Below are positions 29,601-40,399 of a stretch of 64,000 nt of DNA, in pieces. Position numbers and translations under genes: made by a program. The DNA lies in the NCBI GenBank assembly GCA_036897445.1, contig JAYMTL010000001.1, positions 248,001-312,000 of the forward strand, written 5' to 3'. Position 1 is the first letter of the stretch. Each line of letters starts with the position of its first letter. The stretch comes from Pelargonium tetragonum (lineage: Eukaryota; Streptophyta; Magnoliopsida; Geraniales; Geraniaceae). The notes below the pieces were generated by a model. The model saw only the letters and a list, made by a program, of their open reading frames with translations, searched no databases and had not been told where the DNA came from.

Positions 29601-32600
29601 AATTTGAAAAGCACTTAAAAGGTATGCAAGGGAAACCCTAAATTTTCTTTATACATTACTCAGTTAGGGCCTCCTGATGAGTAGTATCTAAGTTATAGTT
29701 CCTTCTAAAGTAAAGGGCACGGGGCACAAGAGAATAATCTGGCTGGTAAATGCAGTTAACCCATGTAAAAAAAGCCCTTAAATCATCCTCGATAGTATAC
29801 CGCGTACTTTTTTGGCAAATTCCAAAGGCTTTGTATAATGAGTACTTTTAGTTTTCGAGCAGCTGCCTCTCCTCCGGGCGAAGTCTTTCTTGACGTATAG
29901 TCTGAAGGTTTATAAAAAGTAAGACAAATTAAGCTGTGACGTAAGTAAATCCTAGTAAAAGATATAATATAACGATAACAACACGTTCCGAATAAAGGAA
30001 TTCCTTTTATAGAATATGCAGTACTTATCGCCTAGACAACAACGCGGATGCTCTTGAGTCTGAGCAAAGTTTTTAATACTTCCTAAAAAAGCAGCGAATT
30101 AAAGAGATCAAACTAGAGTTAAAAGGGCACACTTTTAGCTTCGCTTGTTCACTAATTAAAGAAAGTAAGAAAACTTTCTTTATAACTAATAACGGACGCG
30201 CCTAGAACTAAGGGGAAAATTTAAGGCTTTCGGGGGAACTCAATAGAATAGAAAGTTTACTATTACAAAATTACCCATGGGTTAGCTTCGAAAGCAGCCA
30301 GACAGGTTAAAGGGGTTTTATTATTTTATTATATTATAACTTTGCTTAGTCAGGATCCATTAAAAAGCTCTGCCAAGCCAAATCAGGATTTACTCTATAT
30401 TCCTTTGTTTTCTAAAGCGGAACATTTTAAAATTAAATAACACAATCCTATAGTAAACCCTGAGAATTAGAACTCGGAACCCTTATGCTTTTTAAGGGAA
30501 CACAGGGCCTCAAGGTACAAAGCAAGTAAAACTGAGAAATTAATTAACTATAATAAATCTAGTTTTGGGTTATATAAATTAGAGTGCTTATCTTGAACCT
30601 CTTTTAGAGATAACTGGCCATAGTACAAAGCCGCCGCTGTTAATAAAGCATTAATCGAGAGAGTTTGATGACTGCTGCTATATTTTGGAATAAACCGGTG
30701 CACCTTTGTCTAGACTATAAAAAAGTAAAGTTATTAAAACTCGCGACAAACAGGAGTGGGTGTAAAAGCAATCTTGTCGATCCCCTAATTACAGGTTCAA
30801 AACCGTCGAAAAGCGCGCGTTATAGAAAAGTTATCTACCTAACTATACAAAAGGGTATACAAATTTTTTGGATGAATAGCACCAGGACTTCATATTCATT
30901 TAAGAGCCCTTCTTTTAAAGTATCTGATTCTGTAAGTAATACGAATGCCAGAGATATCGGGGCGAAAAGGGGTCCTGCTCTTGATAATGCATCTAGCTAA
31001 GAATATAGTTTTAACACTGGTATTGGATCCGATAAAATATTTGTCCCAAAAGAAAGATAGGGAATAAAGGAACTCCGCGTTTCTAATAAGGAGTTGTCTA
31101 AACTTCTGGAAATACCTGAAAAATTTTTTATGTTTACTCCTTATAAAGCTTTGCTACATGAATAAAATCAAGTATTTCTAACCCGCCCAGAACCTTTTAT
31201 TTAATCTTTTACATTTTATGAAATAAGGTTCTTCCTTTTTCTGTCATACTAATACGGATTTTCAATTCTTAGGGGTTTTAAACTTCCTTTAGGCATCAAT
31301 AGCTAATCAAAAAAGTCGAGTCTTTATTTGAAAGCCTTTTAACTTTTCAGGGGTGAGCTACCCACTTATAAGTTATTGATATGAACTAATTCATGACCGA
31401 ACCGAATCTATTGAAATATCTTCCTTGTGATTTGCCTAACTTGAAGCTTTTTCGAGCCCGAGCCTCTAGTGTTACTATGGTTCCTAAGCGTTAGCTATAT
31501 AAAGGACAAAAGACTCCCTTTTTGAGAACTTAGAAACAGCGGGATCCTTTTATTAATAAAAATTTAAGTAAATACTTTCGGAGGGGGGAGATCCCTCAAG
31601 CTCAAGAGTCAGGTTTATAATTTTTTTAGCCTAATGTAGTAGAGGTTGTAATACTCAAAGCAAACCCCTCGTTTGTAGAATTACTCTTTTTCTTTTCAAG
31701 ATTTACTGGGTCGGGTTACTCGAAAAAAAGTAGGTATAATAAGTAGGAGCCTCAAGCAAAGGAGAATAGATTAAAATTATTTCCAAAGATTCCTTTGTTG
31801 GAAAGATTTAGACATTTTCTAGGTGTAATCGAAAAGAACTCGCCAAGATTTCTCCGCGAGATTTTATGTAAAAATGAGTCGGTTTTACAAAAAACATTCT
31901 TTCGAAGTTTCTATATTCTATAGGAGGCTCCGGTTTAGCCCCTTTTCCTTTTGCTGAACTTTCTTAAAACTACCAGAATATATGTACTGTTCTGGCATGT
32001 GTTCGACAGGATTTTTATTGAAAAACTAACTAGTGGTTAAACCATTCTTTTATTAGCCGGCCTAGATGAGAGTAGACTAAAATTTTGCGCCTTCTTGATA
32101 ACAAAGTCTTTAAAAAAATAAGAATTTTATACCTCCCCCATTTGACTTCATTATACCCTACAATAATCAAGGGTACTCCTAATTTCACTTAAAAGGCTTG
32201 TCCTATAAGAGTTTTTCTTAGATTCGTATATTTGGCTTTGACTTTTTTCTTTAGTTAATCACTTTACTAGACTGTGGCAACTCCTTCCTCTTTTTTTTAG
32301 AGACTCTTTCTCTGTACTACTAAGCAAGCTTACCTCCTTTTTGATAAAAGCAGAAGCAAGAGGTCTTATCCTTAACAAGACTAATGATAGATAAGTAAAA
32401 TAAGTAATCTATCTCGTACTTTACTTATAACTAAAAATCCTAAAAAGCAAAAGCATGACATAAAGCAACTTATAAACCTTTTGACTTTGTGAGCTTACTA
32501 AAGAATAATAACGGGATCCACTCCCAGAAAAGTTACCTTACAGATTAGAAAATAGGCTCTCTATTAATAACAAAGATAAGGAATTTAAGTCTAGGAAATA

Positions 32601-33112
32601 CCCTTTAAAGAAGTTACTATGCTTTCCTGTACACCTATTTGTATTTGTAGAGTAAGATAAAAACTTTATAGAAAATCACGTATATAAAGAGATTTTCTTC
32701 TTAAATAAAGTAATAAGTGTATAAGTGATACCATACATAAAAGTGTGTCTATTAGTTGACTAAGTTTCATTCAAGTTTACATTTGGTAATTCGCGGCACC
32801 TTTGAAGTAAACCAAGGGTTAAAGTTCTGTGATCTTGGTAGTACAGCCCTGCCGCTCGCCTAGGAAAAATAAGAGTAAATTTGTTGAAGATGAAAATTTT
32901 GATTATTTCTACAACGAGGTTCTCACTCAAGGTAATTTCTGTATAAGATAAAGTGTTATAAGAACATGCAGCTCCTCAAAGAGTATAAGTAATAGAGTTT
33001 ATACGAAGCCTTTTTGCAGTGAAAGTGAGGATCCACCGCAATTCCTTTTTTATTATATTATAACTTAGCTACTCTTTTCATAATAAAACTTCAGTTACTT
33101 AATAAAGAATTA
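26659..33112. other. Non-coding stretch, no gene seen
   Basis: Contains the longest open frame of the window, 111 codons at 30665-31000. It has no recognised domain, no ribosome-binding site and chance-like length. AGAGTTTGAT at 30659 equals the start of bacterial 16S rRNA for ten bases only, with nothing following. Confidence 0.65.
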
Positions 33113-33186
33113 TCACTTTAAGTTCCGCTAGGTAGAACGTGGGTCTCCAAAACTGGATGTCGTAAATTCAATTCTTACAAAGTGCG
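33113..33186 (+). tRNA. trnW: tRNA-Trp (anticodon CCA), with stem mismatches
   Basis: Every element has standard length: 7-nt acceptor strand, two linking bases, 4-bp D-stem with 9-nt loop, 5-bp anticodon stem, 7-nt loop CTCCAAA (anticodon CCA at 33147-33149, T33 at 33146), 5-nt variable loop, 5-bp T-stem, T-loop TTCAATT and a 3' acceptor strand followed by G73. G73 is the usual tryptophan identity base. The stretch GGTAGAACGTGGGTCTCC and the later ATGTCGTA match the tryptophan tRNA of land-plant plastids, also used in plant mitochondria, as I remember it. Pairing is imperfect. The acceptor has 6 of 7 pairs (T1 against C72), the D-stem 4 of 4, the anticodon stem 4 of 5 including two G-T pairs (33141 G against 33155 G), and the T-stem 4 of 5 (33166 A against 33174 C). 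No CCA is encoded. It is either a functional tRNA tolerating or editing mismatches or a young pseudogene. Identity is fairly sure, function is not. Confidence 0.75.
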
Positions 33187-36154
33187 GTAATAAACAAAAA
33201 GCACTCTCCTCAAAATGATATTATAAGTGCCCCTTGAAAAAGCTAAGGTAAATCTTAAGTGGGGAAAAAGCATACGTGCAAGTCTATAAAATGAGTTTTA
33301 GTGCACGAAAATGGCCTTAGAATTTCGAGAGCTTTTTGTAATATTGGGATTTTTGTACCTAATACTTAAAGCTTATATTGACAGCCAAACTTCAAGAGCA
33401 CCTTAAAGGGCCTTTAGGCTTTTGTACTGATTTTTCACTGTGACACTCTTTGGAAAATTTGATAGTTTTCAAGTCAAAATTAGGGCTTATGCCTAGTGTG
33501 TTGGTATGAATAGATAAAATTATATTAGGAAAGCCCCTGAATTCTAATTAGATCGCAATTGCAAAAACATATTACAAACCTCAAAAGCTACCTTAGCGGG
33601 TTTATCCTTTACTTCAACCTAAGAAACTACTTTATCCTACTCTGCTAGATACTTCCTAGTAAATAACCGGAGTCCTAATTGTATACAATCCGTAACTACT
33701 CCTACATTATCTTTCTTAACTACCCGGCCTCTTTGGGACACTTTCTAAAAAAGTGGGCTACGACTCTTCTTTGTAAACGTGCTCTTTTTCCCTTTAGTTT
33801 AGTACAGATCGGTACCTCTGAATACAAGCCCTGCGGAATTCTACCTGTTTATAGTCAAGGGGCATACTCTCGTATAGAGGTTTCTCGGGTTAAAGCTTTT
33901 ACACCTACCTCTTTCGGACAAGGACACAGAGTTTTATAAAAGAACTGAAGTAGCTGCAGCGAGTAATCTTTAGTTGTTTTCTAGAGCTAGAGAGGGGCTC
34001 CAAAAATTATCAAAATCAGGGTAACCGCGACCTAAAAGCGTAACTTGTTATCCGTAAGATTTTCTGTCTTAATAGGGAAGTAGAAGCGCACCGCATTTTT
34101 ACACTAGAGTTTCACTCGGCAGGGAATCCCCATAATATTGAGCAGCCCCTTTATTATAGTAAGTAAATAGGCGTCCTTTTCAGAAACCCTAACCCCCGTA
34201 ACTCGAGTCTTGTATTAAAGGGTTTCGCACCATCAAAAATAGGAGCTCCTCCTAGATAAGATAATAGCACTTCTTTTATTGATACAAGTCATTAAATGTA
34301 TATATCTGGCCTACCAAAGATTCCTTGTAATATGTCTTAGACACGGCACCCGTTTACTAGACACCTAAAAAGGGAAAGAGTGCCCTTTACTTAGAATAAA
34401 AGTGGCTATTTATAATTATAAGGATTCACTTTATTAAGATTCGTTTTCATTTGGGCGGAATACTTTTGTTCTAATTTCGCTTTTCAGGGCTCTATTCTAA
34501 AAAGCACTTTCATCTAGAAAACTCCCTAAATTACGTATAAAATTCAAATTCAATCAGGGTTGGTGCTTTTTCTATTTTTATGCCTGCTATCTAGACTTAG
34601 GAAGAAATTTCCAGGAATTATATATAGGGTACCGAAAGTGGCAGAAAGCAACCAACCTCAAGCTTTACTATGTGCCCAGCTTGTTACAATGGTATAGTGA
34701 AGGCGAGAAAACAAAGAAGTTTACCACCCGTGAAATACTTGTCAAAGAAAGTCTTAAGGATACCACAAAAAAGGTATCACTGCATAAGCCAAAACTTTGT
34801 TATAAGTCTCTCGTAGAATAAAATAAGGCTTGGTAGAACCCATTTGAATCAGAATTGCCCCCCTTGTTTCCAATCCCGGATAATATTAGGGAAAAGCACG
34901 TGAAATAGGACCAAATCTGCGAGGGAATTTTTAAAACTCCCATAAAAGCACCTAAATTCTCGTTCTAGGCAGGTTTTTTATAAGTTTTGAGAATTTTCTT
35001 AATCGGATCGGTTTATTATAGCCAAGATTTGTAATTAAAACATCCTTATTTTATTTACTCTTTAGTTCTCCCACTTACTATATATTTATCTGAAATGACT
35101 CCTTGAAAAAGCGCAAAACGGGTTCTATTTTCTTAGAAAAGAGAGACCCCCCGCTTCAGGACTTTCTTTATTAGTTATTATCGCAAAAGTACAAATGGGC
35201 AAGAAGAAAAGCTTAAGGACGCAGCTTTTGTCCTAATGAAAATTTTGAATACTAGGAATCAGGTTTCGTTTAAGAGGAAGCAGAACTAGAAAATTTAGCT
35301 CTAATTCTTTTATTCCCTAATTTATCTTAATCTTTTTAGCTAAACTGTGTAGCTTAACTCTTACGTACGGGTACTAGCTTATGAGTCTTACATGTCTTAT
35401 AACCTGTACTTACTGGTATATTTATCCTACTACCTACAGAAAAGCAAATGTCTTAAGAATTATGAAAGAAATGAATCTGGTTGCTTTTACGGAGACCTTT
35501 ATAGGAACCTAGTTATAGAAAAATCTCTCTTGATGTTAACTTGTAAAACCTAAAATCTTATAATATTAGTTGACACTTTTTTTATTATTAGAGCCTCTCA
35601 AGTAGCTATATATATTTCTTTCCCATTTCCTATAATTTGTTTTTTAGTAGACTTACACGTATACTTAGTTAAGCTAAAAGAGCTCTCTATTTCCTAAAAA
35701 CTATAAAAAAACTATAACTTAATTACTTGATTCTATACTTATTCCTTATTCGGTTTATTCCCCAACATTTTAGTCTTTTTATTAGCTATAGAATTGAAAA
35801 CCTTGTAAACAAAAGCTACCCTAACTTCTCCTTTTTTGTAATACCTCGGGGTTTATGAGCCCTTGTTTTCTTAGTCTCGATAGTAACCTTGTTACCTATA
35901 ACTTTCCTCTTAAGTTAAGTGCCGAAGATCCTACAAGAGACCCTATTTTCCTACGTTCAACCCAAAGCTTACTAATTTGATAAGGCATTATCAGTTTACT
36001 GGGGAAATTCCTTTGAAACAGCTAGGTTTTCACTTGGCTTTTAGTTACTCGGTATTACTTCTTTAAAATCACTTAGAAAAAGAAATGGATTAATTATCGG
36101 TAAAAACAAGTTCCTCTGTTAGTTGCCTACTTTTCAAGTCAAAACGGAATAAAC
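33187..36154. other. Non-coding stretch downstream of the tRNA-Trp
   Basis: An 86-codon TTG-started frame (33679-33939) begins about 490 bp after the tRNA-Trp. It is unusually low in stop codons for this DNA but matches nothing I know. TTACAATGGTATAGTG near 34685 recalls a D-arm. 35290-35980 is moderately G-poor. No supported gene. Confidence 0.6.
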
Positions 36155-36192
36155 AATCCCAGGAAACCGCGAGTTCAAGTCGCGCACTAGAT
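36155..36192 (+). pseudogene. Isolated tRNA T-arm-like hairpin
   Basis: GCGAG, loop TTCAAGT, then CGCGC gives 4 of 5 T-stem pairs, preceded by CCCAGGAAACC, which resembles the long variable arm and 3' end of a class II tRNA (Leu or Ser type). No D-arm or anticodon arm can be made out upstream, so only a 3' fragment is suggested. CGCGAGTTCAAGTCGCG can also fold as a plain hairpin. Weak evidence. Confidence 0.2.
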
Positions 36193-37175
36193 AACGGATG
36201 CTTCCTAAACTTTACGAGATTTTTCTGTTTTAGGATAGATATTGTTGTTTAGTGAATTACCTGTTGTTCTGATTCTTTTTGGTCCTTTACGGTTTTGGCT
36301 TTCTAATCCAATAAGGAGGTAATTCCTTTTTGTTAAGACTTTATTTTGTATTCCAAAATGACTTTAACCAGGAAACACAGCTCTTTATTAAAAGTCTTTC
36401 CTACCTTAATACGACCCTCTTTCGTTCGAGCCCATATTAACGAAGTAATTCTAATATCTTTAAGTTGAGAGGTAATTAAAACTATGCTAGTTTACGGATT
36501 TTCTTATGCGAAGCTGAGTTAGCTATTGTTTATTTAGAAGCCAAAGTCTTCCCTTATTTATTGCTATGTGTTATGCCCTTACTCTTTTTTCTTGCATTTC
36601 TCAAACCTTTGAAGCACCCACAAGACTCACGGTAAGAACTACCTTCGATAAGAAATAGAATCTTTCCAAGGCGGGTTTTCAACCCTAGGCATTAAAAGAG
36701 GTCTGTAACTTTTGAAATCTGTGGAAGTAAGGCGAAGAGGGGTTTTTAGCGAGCTTACTCTATTAGATAGAGGAGCGCTGAAACCGAAACTCATTTTCTG
36801 AAGGTTTTTTTATAAAAGTTATCTTGGAATTGACAATTTTAGTTGTAGTAAAGCGGTACCTTGAATAAAGAATATCCACAAGGAATTTAAAAGGCATCAA
36901 AGCTTTTTTGATTGAATAGGTTACTTTGCCGACCCAGGACTGGCTTTAGTAGAAAATAAAAAGGATTAGTTCTACTATTGATCAGGCTTTCTAATGCTTC
37001 TTAGAAAAATTCTGAAATTAACCCATTTTTGATACATAAGGGTCCTTTTATCAGAATAGGGTAAGTTCCTACTTTGCTTTGTTCAGTCTCGTGCGTTAGG
37101 TCCGGATTACCGCCCGAATACTTTTTTAATTACAAAGTTTCCAATCCAGAGCCCTCTATTTAAACAAACCTTTAA

Positions 37176-37231
37176 GGGGCTTTATTTGCTACCTATATGC
37201 CTCTAAGTTCGATATAAAGCCCCCTTTTTTC
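37176..37231 (+). terminator. Inverted repeat followed by a T-run, terminator-like
   Basis: GGGGCTTTAT (37176-37185) is the exact reverse complement of ATAAAGCCCC (37214-37223). The loop is 28 nt and the second arm runs into CTTTTTT. The layout resembles an intrinsic terminator or an organellar 3'-end stabilising stem-loop, although the loop is long. No gene is identifiable upstream, so the role is speculative. Confidence 0.35.
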
Positions 37232-38249
37232 ATTTTCTAAAATGAAGAATCTTTAGGAACGCTTTACACAAACAATAAAAAGAATTAAGTACAACAAAAC
37301 TCTATCTATAAGTCCAATTAGAGATTCCAGAATCTGCTTGTTTTAGTATACTGTGATCTGGAGTCTGCCCTACCTATCCAGCTTTTTCAAAACAAACGGA
37401 CCTTTTATATAAAGAGTCCTCCTAATGAATAAAACTCAATTACTATATAAATAATAAATAAGCAGGTAAATTTTGAGTTTGAGCCCCCCTTTGCTCCGCG
37501 CAAAGATTTAACAAGAAATTCCTGTTTAGCTTGGTCAAATAACCCGTTCCCTTGGTGGAACTATAGACTTTTCCATTTAGTTACTAGCGGAGAACACCCA
37601 GAAATAAAAACTTAATAGCTCTAAGAATACTTAGGATAATTTAAACCCTTGTTCAAAAACTACTCGACTCTTACTACGGAGCTCCGCTCTGACCTGGTAC
37701 TTATCGTAAATTTAAGGAATTTTTGTTCGGAAATAATAGAGTTTAAACTAAAAATCTCTCTGCGCTTCTTAAGAAAATAAGTGCGTTAGGAATTCTATGT
37801 CTTAAAATTAAATAGACTCGTATACAGCTTCCTTTACCGGAATATAACGCTAGCTTCTTGTTTTCTAAATAAAAGTTTAGTCTTTTAGAAAGGGGGTTCC
37901 CCTTTTAAGCTTTTAACTTAAGGCACACCCAGGGAAGACCTTAATTTTGATTATGAGTCTTGGTTTTTATTCAGTAAAATAAACATTCGATTTGATTCTA
38001 GCTTGATATGTTGTACAAGGCTCCTTTAACGAGGAATTTCAATTTCTAACGTTCTAGTATAAAATTGTTGAATACAAAAAGGATTTAAAGCCCCTTCAGA
38101 GCCGGGGAGCTCCTAATAAAAAATTCCTGTACCTTTTATCAGGATAACAACCACAACTTAGTATGATTTTAAAACCACTTTTTCGAAATTACTGAAATAG
38201 AAAGAAAATCCCTATATCTAGCGGGTAAGAAATTTGAATGGGGCAGTAA

Positions 38250-38320
38250 TCTAGGAATCAATTAGTGGTAGAGTGTAGTAGCTTTTAATAGAAGTAGGTT
38301 CGAGTCGACTTAAAAAGCCA
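38250..38320 (+). pseudogene. tRNA-like fragment (Lys-like loop)
   Basis: CAATTAGTGGTAGAGTG resembles a D-loop and 3' D-stem. CTTTTAA looks like a Lys(TTT) anticodon loop and GGTTCGAGTC like a T-loop, in the right order. But the T-stem pairs only at its ends, the anticodon stem does not close, and the distance from CTTTTAA to the T-loop is too short. A relic of a tRNA is possible and chance is nearly as likely. Confidence 0.18.
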
Positions 38321-39477
38321 TGTATAAGAAGGTATCTAGGGGTTTGTTCAGGAATTTCTTATTTAATCAGTACAATTAGGGTCTTCCCCTTATACCAAGT
38401 TTATTTGGTGTTGAGCTAGAATATAGAACTTTCCCTTTTTAAAATAAAAAAGGATGTAGCTTAAATTAAGGGGACAAAAACAAAAAGTTTATTACTGAAT
38501 AAAGAAAGATAGGAGATATTGACTAGAAAAGATTAAAAAACAAACTTACAGGGTACAGTAATTCCTGTTTTAGCGCACGTAAATGTTGACTTTGGTATTG
38601 TTCTAATTAATGTATCTTCTTTTTTCTTATTAATTTTGGTAAAAGGAATTCTCTTCATTCAATTATTCAATTTCTTAAGGATAGGATTCCTTTACAGAGG
38701 TTTTTCTAGTTCCACTTACACTTAAGTAAGGGCAGTCTATCTATAGGATTTGGTAAAGTACTTTGCATAAGTTTTCCTTCTCGTCTACTAATAAAAAAAC
38801 TAAACAAAAGGTATCGAAGATAAAAGGCAAAGCTAGGTTGGAGATTGAATAAAAAATCTTTATTAAAGAGTAGTAGAGTTCTCTAAAGGAATAACTACAA
38901 AGAACAGGAGATCCTTACTCAAGGGCAGGGAAACCAAGTAGAGCTACAAAGAGTAGGGCTTTTAAGTACGAGTGTAGCAACAGTGAATGACTGCGTTTTT
39001 GCATAAGGTATTCTCTTAAATCTGGGTTGTGAGTTCAAGAATGAATAGTGAGTAGGAGTTCTCCTTAGGATTAATAGTAAGCATTTCTGAGTCCATACTT
39101 TTAGTTATGTCTTTTTTAACGTGTTTTAAGTTATTGCTGACATTAGGATATATTATATCCTAATTATTACCTTTTTTATATTCCCACGCAAAGAATTTTA
39201 GTCTTCTATGCTCGTGGTACTGAAGAGTTTATAAAACAAACTATACCTAAAAAGAAAAAAGAAGTTCTGAGATACAGCGAGGGGATCCTTATTGCTTTTA
39301 AGAAAACTCAAGAATGTTACATTAAATACTTACTAGGGACAGGAAAGAGCATACTGGTTGGGGGAACTCTGTAAACTATTAGAATTTGAAGTCTTAGAAT
39401 ATGACCAGAAGCTCGGTTGGTTAGTCGGAGTAAAAGGTCCAGATCATAGAAGAGGAGCTAGAAAATTACATTTTTAT

Positions 39478-39549
39478 TCTTTTAAGGCAATTTGAACCAC
39501 CGCCCAAAGTTTATCAGCTCCCCTGCTCTACCAATTGAGCTAGCTTCCT
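39478..39549 (-). tRNA. tRNA-Ile(GAT)-like gene, probably a pseudogene
   Basis: On the minus strand a perfect consensus D-arm, TAGCTCAATTGGTAGAGC (GCTC paired with GAGC), is followed by an anticodon region containing CTGATAA. Then come GGGCGGTGGTTCAAAT and the start of a 3' T-stem. The run CTGATAA, then GGTGG, then TTCAA recalls bacterial and organellar tRNA-Ile(GAT). An 18-base exact match to the D-arm consensus is far beyond chance, so tRNA descent is secure. The rest is damaged. The anticodon stem does not close around CTGATAA without allowing one extra base, the T-stem pairs only partly (GGTGG against TGCCT), and the two acceptor strands (AGGAAGC and TAAAAGA) do not pair. It therefore looks like a relic. 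The amino-acid assignment is tentative, because standard spacing would instead place TGA in the anticodon position. Confidence 0.55.
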
Positions 39550-40399
39550 CACTCAACACTTAAAAAAAGACCTCGGAAATATACCCTAATCCAAAACAGG
39601 CGCTTCTTATTCAGAAAATAAAAATACGTTAACAAAACTTATCTAAGGGTTACCATGTAAATAGTGGATTTGAAACTTCTATATATTATAATGACAAAGG
39701 GCACCTTCTTCCTTTGGACAAGGAGTAGTAGTCCGGCTCTTTGGTCCAATTTTGAAATTCCCAAGTGCTAAATACATAATAAGTAGCAGTGTTCTTAACC
39801 CGCGCAGAGAGTAGGTGTACAAGTTCCTGTATGGGTATACTTACTATATTATATCAAACAAATGTAAAGGCCTGACTTGAAGGGGTATAGAATCCCTTTT
39901 TAATTTACTAAAAATGTTGTACAAGAAAAAGCAATTATCTCGTCTACCCTCTGCTCTATTTCGGTAAAATTTCAAGTATAAAACTCCAAAAAGGATCCTT
40001 GTCATAGCATTCGCTCTTTACCAGATTCTTATTCCTGAATCTACTCATTGTCTACTGTTGAGGAAGTCGCAATTACTAATATACCATGCATCCCATCACC
40101 TACTAAGGGATCCCTGATTTCTTCTTTTTTTTTTAGAGAATTTACAACTTATACATAAGTATATCCTCTTTTCAAGTTTGGGATTTACATATTAGTAATT
40201 CTTTACTAAAAAAAATAGGATAGAAAACTCGTATTCTTATAAGTTCGTTGCTTTTTTGCTTACTTTATTTTTAAAGGGCTTAAGAAACTCTATTAATTAT
40301 ATAGGGTCTTTAGGGAATATACCTTAACTTAGCTTCGAATTGCTTTCTTATAACTCTGTTTCTCTTGTTTTGATAAAAAAAATATTTAATAAGAAAAGT
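39550..40399. other. Non-coding stretch, no gene seen
   Basis: Ordinary AT-rich sequence between the Ile-like tRNA and the C-poor block. Two BamHI-type palindromes (39994, 40109) are present and nothing else. Confidence 0.65.

Noticed and set aside
29885-29905. Group I intron P7-like GTATAGTCTGAAGG
   Set aside because: No P3, P7 partner or P10 pairing could be found, and there are no flanking exons.
30655-30690. Possible 16S rRNA start (AGAGTTTGAT)
   Set aside because: Only ten bases match. The continuation and all other conserved SSU motifs (530 loop, 3' end) are absent.
30665-31000. Longest open frame, 111 codons
   Set aside because: Length is within chance expectation, there is no recognisable domain or start signal, and the frame is isolated.
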